Below are positions 63,001-64,000 of a stretch of DNA of 64,000 bases, in pieces. The first letter of the stretch is position 1; each line of letters opens with the position of its first letter. The position numbers were made by a program, and so were the translations under genes. Below the pieces are notes generated by a model. That model was not told the DNA's origin, searched no databases, and saw nothing but the letters and a program-made list of their open reading frames with translations. The DNA is from Litomosoides sigmodontis (Eukaryota > Nematoda > Chromadorea > Rhabditida > Onchocercidae), in assembly GCA_963070105.1 (NCBI GenBank), contig OY718803.1, positions 8,475,823-8,539,822 of the forward strand. Direction: 5' to 3'.

Positions 63001-64000
63001 TTCCGTAATCTGATCCTGCAATCCTTGCAATATTTCCATATCGTTGATTGCTGCTCGATATGGTTGCGGTTGTGCATAGCTAGCAAGCAATCCTTCGATA
63101 CTATCCGTAACCGCTCGCAACTCATCCCCTAATTCACCTTCACTTGCAATAGATTCACGTGAAGCGCGTGACTTATCAGTATGAGATACTGTTTCGCTTA
63201 ACATTCTTTCCATATCAATCTGTTCGTCGTTAGTCATGTCACTTCGATCATAATCTTTCAACTTATCAGTTGCTGAAGCCGCTAACTCATGTGCTTGCAA
63301 TTGATTCTCCAATGATAACTTTTCATTCTCAGATTGCATCATCTCTCTCATCTGTTCCTTTTCCGTTAGTTTCTCATCCAACTTCCTCTGCAAAAGATAA
63401 TGATTTATGAATATTAAAGTAACGATTGATCGCACACTCTACGAATGACGATATTATTATGAAATATAAGAAAAATTGTTTATTGCTTGTAAGGAAATTA
63501 ATTTACCTTGCATTCTTCAGCAAATTTTTTCGCATTTTCAAGTTCGGATTGAAGAGATGGGAGGGTGATGCTTCCTGGATGTGACTGCGAAATAAGCTCA
63601 TTCATCATTGGTAGAATTTTATCAGCTGTTTCATTTAGCGCTAATTCAAGTGCATTAATTTGTTGATCAAATTCGGATAATGCTTTCTCGTCCCTTCTTC
63701 TCTTCTCCCCATCCGTTTCCTCTTCCTCCATGATTTGACTTACATTTGTTTGTATCGCATTCATCTGGTTCAATATTTCGGCAAATTTCATTTCCATTTC
63801 TTTTTCAAGTAAATCATGCTCCACTTTGACATCCTCATCTTCCACTACAGGACGTTGTTGTTGCAATTGTTCTTTAACTTTCGCCAATTCCCCTTCATCA
63901 TATGGTTCAATCTTTTCTGCTTTTGCGACATTATCTAGTTGCTCGTTAACAAACAGGTAAATATGATTCAATTGTTCTGCTAACATTTCAATTGATGGTT
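1..64000 (-). CDS. Giant tandem-repeat spectrin-like/coiled-coil protein, ANC-1/nesprin-like (internal part of one gene)
   Basis: All exons on the minus strand join in one frame across the whole window, giving about 18,100 residues with neither end present. Seen: acidic, helix-favouring sequence; 11-12 near-identical 1,546-residue repeats; isolated Trp residues in helices (SFQQWHDDI, KQLWELIEE, ADLWSQFVD) as in spectrin-type repeats; no signal peptide. Known: C. elegans ANC-1, a KASH-domain nesprin, has six almost identical repeats of about 903 residues between N-terminal actin-binding CH domains and a C-terminal nuclear-envelope anchor. Inferred: this is the repeat rod of the orthologue, a cytoplasmic linker between nuclear envelope and cytoskeleton. 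The repeat here is longer and more numerous than in C. elegans. Alternatives are a spectraplakin or another giant nematode structural protein. CH and KASH exons should lie above 64000 and below 1 respectively, if the assignment is right. Confidence 0.6.
5..142 (-). CDS. Exon e1 of the next copy downstream (46 residues)
   Basis: This is identical to e1 of the other copies, from RKLATVGKLK to LDRLK. Its acceptor is at 143-144 (CCTTTAG on the minus strand) and its donor GT is read at 3-4 (AAG|GTGA). It shows that the array continues beyond the low-coordinate edge of the window, toward the protein's C-terminus. Confidence 0.85.
268..5160 (-). CDS. Repeat copy 1 (seven exons, interrupted by assembly gap and frameshifts)
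   Basis: Exons: e1 5023-5160, e2 4822-4938, e3 3740-4567, e4 3369-3654, e5 2811-3256 (3' part lost in the gap), e6 2564-2610 (5' part lost in the gap), e7 268-2447. Compared with copies 2-11 there are single-base changes in homopolymers: one T lost near 2272 (e7); an extra A at 2816-2819, T at 3054-3056 and A at 3100-3103 (e5); an extra A at 3545-3550 (e4); an extra T at 4123-4129, 4175-4181 and 4361-4363 (e3); an extra C at 4597-4598 (intron). They break the reading frame in e3, e4, e5 and e7. Sequence below 2269 and above 4600 matches the other copies. The clustering beside the gap points to unpolished long-read sequence, not a decayed repeat. Confidence 0.75.
2611..2810. other. Assembly gap (200 N) replacing about 721 bases of e6, intron and e5
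   Basis: The flanks match copy 2 at 7629 and 8351, so the missing stretch should be about 721 bases (copy 2, 7630-8350), not 200. It would hold most of e6 (7630-8074), the 119-base intron and the 3' 157 bases of e5. The exact 200-N length looks like a placeholder. Short reading frames that run through the N block have no meaning. Confidence 0.95.
5286..7466 (-). CDS. Exon e7 (727 residues) of reference copy 2, main rod segment
   Basis: This exon begins KLSSSLAEDV after ACTTCAG and ends QLDDIN before AAT|GTAAGT. The first Met is residue 19 and is not a start, since the 18 codons before it are open to the acceptor. A recurring pattern of amphipathic helix, short break and helix is seen at about residues 176 (KLEGMPDM), 272 (KEELTPPL), 352 (RDMTLPIV), 454 (LLDQIPSS), 558 (KLQQCSEGG, no Pro) and 649 (LLENIPQN), spacings of 80-104. 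Trp298 lies in SFQQWHDDI. These fit six or seven degenerate spectrin-type repeats in tandem. The composition is strongly acidic. The long antisense frames opposite this exon are shadows of its codon pattern. Confidence 0.88.
5286..10692 (-). CDS. Repeat copy 2, reference copy (complete, 1,546 codons in seven exons)
   Basis: Exons in transcript order are e1 10555-10692, e2 10354-10470, e3 9276-10100, e4 8906-9190, e5 8194-8793, e6 7583-8074 and e7 5286-7466. Exon sum is 4,638 bases; intron sum over one period is 894, giving the 5532-base period. All exon lengths divide by three and all junctions fall between codons. This copy has 13 A in the intron between e4 and e5 where copies 3-11 have 12. 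It is the nearest undamaged copy to the gap and serves here as the template for describing the unit; its exons are listed individually. Confidence 0.85.
7546..7564. repeat. TA microsatellite in the e6-e7 intron (19 bases, common allele)
   Basis: This alternating AT run follows a TATC/ATATC imperfect stretch (7521-7545) in the 116-base intron 7467-7582. The 19-base length recurs in copies 1-4, 6, 8 and 10-12. It is intronic, so length changes do not touch the frame. It is one of only two polymorphic positions I found between copies. Confidence 0.9.
7583..8074 (-). CDS. Exon e6 (164 residues) of reference copy 2
   Basis: This exon begins RKLDEKLTEK after TTTTGCAG and ends EKAEEDAK before AAG|GTACTAATT. 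Residues 1-35 are a heptad-like coiled coil with Leu, Met and Glu. Residues 64-88 form a Ser/Thr-rich polar linker (SETVSHTDKSRASRESIAS) holding basic-residue contexts that kinases often use; this is inference only. Residues 104-112 (YAQPQPYRA) contain the only clear Pro-Gln patch, followed by another helical pair. Reading frames that run past the donor for 28-39 codons into the TA-rich intron differ in length between copies only because the microsatellite differs; they are not real protein ends. Confidence 0.85.
8194..8793 (-). CDS. Exon e5 (200 residues) of reference copy 2
   Basis: This exon begins MLKDDQLPRL immediately after CATTTCAG and ends KFAEECK before AAG|GTAAAT. The ATG is the first codon of the exon, not a translation start, because e4 joins it in frame. 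Residues 1-25 and 74-125 are strongly helical and coiled-coil-like. Residues 126-141 form a charged cluster (EEEETDGEKRRRDEK) that could be a surface loop or a basic interaction patch. Residues 145-200 contain the break ADKILPMMNEL and the Ser/Pro-containing SHPGSITLPS, a helix-turn-helix pattern like the joints seen in e7. No enzyme motif is visible. Confidence 0.85.
8830..8842. repeat. A13 homopolymer in the e4-e5 intron
   Basis: This is 13 A here and in copy 1 (3293-3305), but 12 in copies 3-11. It lies in the 112-base intron 8794-8905, where on the minus strand it reads as a T-run upstream of the e5 acceptor. It explains the 5532-base spacing between copies 2 and 3. Homopolymer miscalling is the main alternative. 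Confidence 0.85.
8906..9190 (-). CDS. Exon e4 (95 residues) of reference copy 2
   Basis: This exon begins KAAEEVHDLRGASR after CATTTCAG and ends REQLEE before GAG|GTTATTG. The donor is weak but forced, since the frame meets TAG six codons later and no other GT precedes it. A GTG codon at Val39 (YDVDIDQ) could be mistaken for a start, but the frame is open back to the acceptor. Two helical segments (residues 1-27 and 44-85) flank a Tyr/Phe-containing stretch (AYADVRFYDVDI, 30-41) that is unusual in an otherwise aromatic-poor rod. No catalytic motif is seen. Confidence 0.82.
9276..10100 (-). CDS. Exon e3 (275 residues) of reference copy 2, two related sub-repeats
   Basis: This exon begins GDDEYFDGKR after TTGTTTCAG and ends DDLDKLK before AAG|GTTTGTATG. 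Two sub-repeats are visible. Residues 21-31 (CKALHDELEKL) align with 152-162 (STQLCNELNCL), and residues 86-101 (EEAKVVQAQLVQRAHI) align with 216-231 (EDAKILQANLSHRADL), an offset of 130-131. Trp82 and Trp232 sit in amphipathic helices, as in spectrin-type repeats. Between them, residues 102-147 are out of character: a hydrophobic run (ILSSFFFHFLHLFNLQ, 101-116) read from a copied intron tail, then the e2-like DDQKTMEDRV block. The exon may be spliced internally (see 9753-9833), which would give 89 plus 159 residues. Both forms keep the frame. Confidence 0.75.
9668..9794 (-). repeat. Intra-unit duplication, copy inside e3
   Basis: These 127 bases match 10386-10512 without an indel and with three mismatches that I can count (at the MLED/MREDS, KTMED/KTVED and intron FFH/FFN positions). 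The block covers the end of an intron, its acceptor and about 28 codons of exon. Its low divergence within a unit contrasts with the older, protein-level-only similarity between the sub-repeats of e3, so it is the younger event. It occurs in every copy, so it predates the amplification of the array. Confidence 0.85.
9753..9833 (-). other. Possible internal 81-base intron in e3 (in frame, retained or spliced)
   Basis: On the minus strand this segment starts after AAG with GTTGTGCAAG and ends ATTTGCAG before GATGATC, the same acceptor used by e2. It is 81 bases (27 codons) with no stop, so retention and removal both preserve the frame. In favour of splicing: its 3' end is a near copy of a real intron tail, including the acceptor. 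Against: the first 12 codons (VVQAQLVQRAHI) align with conserved coding sequence later in e3, and the donor GTTGTG is mediocre. An equivalent site is in every complete copy. Confidence 0.4.
10101..10353 (-). other. Longest intron of the unit (253 bases, e2 to e3)
   Basis: Donor is AAG|GTGAGAA and acceptor is TTGTTTCAG|GGGGAT. The first 177 bases stay open in the e2 frame and would encode two hydrophobic stretches of roughly 17-19 residues separated by a charged loop (HDYEQIHLEFKRF), ending at a TAG at 10174-10176. A second small open stretch follows (AEGDEMSDAVGTAVT, then a stop). I see no polyadenylation signal AATAAA downstream within the intron. T-rich introns read as hydrophobic by composition, so a plain intron is the default call. 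The same sequence recurs in every copy. Confidence 0.75.
10354..10470 (-). CDS. Exon e2 (39 residues) of reference copy 2
   Basis: This exon runs from DDQKTVEDRV to VALDRLK. Its acceptor is TTTGCAG|GATGATC and its donor is AAG|GTGAGAA, the best match to the donor consensus in the unit. An open frame continues through the donor for 59 codons to a stop at 10174-10176, but joining to e3 needs splicing here. The first 31 residues are nearly identical to residues 117-147 of e3 (DDQKTMEDRV onward), and the DNA match includes the acceptor and intron tail, so e2 and part of e3 derive from a recent duplication or conversion. The sequence is strongly helical and charged (VVAEKMREDSNQLYKEL). Confidence 0.8.
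10386..10512 (-). repeat. Intra-unit duplication, copy covering e2 and its upstream intron tail
   Basis: This is the partner of 9668-9794. Here the acceptor within the block (TTTGCAG at the 10471 border) is clearly used, because the intron upstream is only 84 bases and is needed to join e1 to e2 in frame. Outside the block the two regions diverge abruptly: on the low side into VALDRLK here and MHEASTQL in e3, and on the high side into intron here and coding sequence in e3. Confidence 0.85.
10555..10692 (-). CDS. Exon e1 (46 residues) of reference copy 2
   Basis: This exon runs from RKLATVGKLK to EALDRLK. It is bounded upstream by CCTTTAG|CGC and downstream by AAG|GTGAAAG. It is preceded by a 125-base intron that follows e7 of copy 3, so it marks the join DDIN|RKLA between successive repeats. 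It contains a short acidic, Ser-containing stretch at residues 16-22 (SDSDEGN) that may be a flexible hinge between helical segments, followed by a helix. The last residues, ALDRLK, and their donor region resemble the end of e2, suggesting that e1 and e2 share ancestry at their 3' ends. It is too short to carry a full spectrin-type repeat alone. Confidence 0.85.
10818..16223 (-). CDS. Repeat copy 3 (complete)
   Basis: Exons: e1 16086-16223, e2 15885-16001, e3 14807-15631, e4 14437-14721, e5 13726-14325, e6 13115-13606, e7 10818-12998. Translated segments are the same as in copy 2. It differs in having 12 A in the e4-e5 intron. The TA tract (13078-13096) has the common 19-base length. This copy is the array's most frequent version. 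Confidence 0.84.
16349..21754 (-). CDS. Repeat copy 4 (complete)
   Basis: Exons: e1 21617-21754, e2 21416-21532, e3 20338-21162, e4 19968-20252, e5 19257-19856, e6 18646-19137, e7 16349-18529. I found no difference from copy 3 in exons, TA tract or A-run. Confidence 0.84.
21880..27287 (-). CDS. Repeat copy 5 (complete, long TA allele)
   Basis: Exons: e1 27150-27287, e2 26949-27065, e3 25871-26695, e4 25501-25785, e5 24790-25389, e6 24179-24670, e7 21880-24060. Coding content is unchanged. The e6-e7 intron is two bases longer because of the TA tract at 24140-24160. Confidence 0.84.
24140..24160. repeat. TA microsatellite, 21-base allele (copy 5)
   Basis: One TA longer than the common allele. 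It shifts the read-through frame after the e6 donor, so the unspliced reading frame ends later than in other copies. It is shared with copy 7 but not with copy 6 between them. Confidence 0.88.
27413..32818 (-). CDS. Repeat copy 6 (complete)
   Basis: Exons: e1 32681-32818, e2 32480-32596, e3 31402-32226, e4 31032-31316, e5 30321-30920, e6 29710-30201, e7 27413-29593. Same as copies 3 and 4 by inspection, with the common 19-base TA tract, although it lies between the two long-allele copies 5 and 7. Confidence 0.84.
32944..38351 (-). CDS. Repeat copy 7 (complete, long TA allele)
   Basis: Exons: e1 38214-38351, e2 38013-38129, e3 36935-37759, e4 36565-36849, e5 35854-36453, e6 35243-35734, e7 32944-35124. 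Coding content is unchanged; the TA tract at 35204-35224 has 21 bases, as in copy 5. Confidence 0.84.
35204..35224. repeat. TA microsatellite, 21-base allele (copy 7)
   Basis: Same length as in copy 5. The sharing across an intervening common allele could reflect a two-unit block duplication, gene conversion, or independent slippage; the sequence cannot separate these. Confidence 0.88.
38477..43882 (-). CDS. Repeat copy 8 (complete)
   Basis: Exons: e1 43745-43882, e2 43544-43660, e3 42466-43290, e4 42096-42380, e5 41385-41984, e6 40774-41265, e7 38477-40657. I saw no difference from copies 3, 4 and 6. Confidence 0.84.
44008..49411 (-). CDS. Repeat copy 9 (complete, short TA allele)
   Basis: Exons: e1 49274-49411, e2 49073-49189, e3 47995-48819, e4 47625-47909, e5 46914-47513, e6 46303-46794, e7 44008-46188. 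Coding content is unchanged; the e6-e7 intron is two bases shorter (TA tract 46268-46284). Confidence 0.84.
46268..46284. repeat. TA microsatellite, 17-base allele (copy 9)
   Basis: One TA shorter than the common allele and unique in the window. It gives a unit spacing of 5529 and is a copy-specific marker usable to anchor long reads to copy 9. Confidence 0.88.
49537..54942 (-). CDS. Repeat copy 10 (complete)
   Basis: Exons: e1 54805-54942, e2 54604-54720, e3 53526-54350, e4 53156-53440, e5 52445-53044, e6 51834-52325, e7 49537-51717. It carries the common TA and A-run alleles. Confidence 0.84.
55068..60473 (-). CDS. Repeat copy 11 (complete)
   Basis: Exons: e1 60336-60473, e2 60135-60251, e3 59057-59881, e4 58687-58971, e5 57976-58575, e6 57365-57856, e7 55068-57248. 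It carries the common alleles. It is the last complete copy toward the N-terminal side of the window. Confidence 0.84.
60599..64000 (-). CDS. Repeat copy 12 (partial, cut by the window edge in e5)
   Basis: Exons present: e5 63507-64000 (494 of 600 bases; the 5' end would fall at 64106), e6 62896-63387 and e7 60599-62779. Exons e1-e4 lie beyond the window. The visible part matches the other copies and has the common TA allele. A Met at 63984-63986 is internal to e5 and is not a start. The gene therefore continues upstream past 64000. Confidence 0.83.

Larger units (their letters stand above)
1..64000 (-). repeat. Tandem array of about 11.6 copies of a 5.53-kb genic unit
   Basis: The same exon-intron block recurs head to tail. 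Distances between equivalent points of successive copies are 5018 (copy 1 to 2, gap-affected), then 5532, 5531, 5531, 5533, 5531, 5533, 5531, 5529, 5531 and 5531. The deviations are fully explained by a TA microsatellite in the intron before e7 (plus 2 in copies 5 and 7, minus 2 in copy 9) and one A-run in the intron before e5 (13 in copies 1-2, 12 in copies 3-11). I saw no base substitution between copies 2 and 12. No terminal inverted repeats, target duplications or transposase are present, so this is an intragenic segmental array and not a mobile element. Confidence 0.95.

Noticed and set aside
1..64000. Bacterial operon, phage or polyprotein-type mobile array
   Set aside because: The window contains nematode-like introns with acceptors at every exon border, no ribosome-binding pattern, and no replication, capsid, integrase or transposase sequence.
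1..64000. CRISPR or satellite DNA
   Set aside because: The 5.5-kb unit is far too long and is fully organised as exons and introns. No short direct repeats with spacers occur.
1..64000. CH or KASH domain exons that would prove ANC-1 identity
   Set aside because: None is present. Only rod sequence lies in the window, so the gene symbol was left blank.

Overview
The window is eukaryotic, not bacterial. It is AT-rich and holds short introns with GT...AG borders and acceptors such as TTTCAG, ACTTCAG and TTTGCAG, which are typical of nematodes. I infer a nematode; no species call is possible from this sequence. Nearly all of the 64 kb is one tandem array on the minus strand: about 11.6 copies of a 5.53-kb unit, head to tail, with no start codon, promoter, last exon or other gene visible. 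I number copies 1 to 12 by rising coordinate. Transcription runs from high to low coordinates, so copy 12 is nearest the N-terminus of what is seen and copy 1 nearest the C-terminus.

Each unit contains seven exons, called e1 to e7 in transcript order, coding for 46, 39, 275, 95, 200, 164 and 727 residues (1,546 in total). The seven introns are 84, 253, 85, 111-112, 119, 114-118 and 125 bases long. Every exon is a multiple of three and every junction falls between codons, so e7 of one copy splices in frame into e1 of the next. Read this way, the window encodes about 18,100 residues of one polypeptide whose two ends lie outside. The protein is acidic and alpha-helical (rich in Glu, Asp, Lys, Leu, Gln and Asn), with a degenerate 80-105 residue sub-repeat resembling spectrin-type three-helix bundles. 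This architecture (a nematode giant with almost identical mega-repeats) matches ANC-1, the nesprin-family protein that anchors nuclei to actin in C. elegans and has six nearly identical repeats of about 903 residues. The assignment rests on architecture and composition, because the CH and KASH domains that would settle it are not in the window.

Copies 2-11 are complete, and I saw no substitution between them, in exons or introns. The only differences I found are the length of a TA microsatellite (copies 5, 7 and 9 deviate) and of one A-run (13 in copies 1-2, 12 in copies 3-11). Copy 1 is damaged by a 200-N gap and nine single-base homopolymer length changes, all between 2270 and 4600, which look like assembly errors. 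Copy 12 is cut by the window edge inside e5. No RNA gene, transposon, CRISPR array or second gene was seen. No stretch over 300 bases lacks coding sequence; the longest intron is 253 bases.
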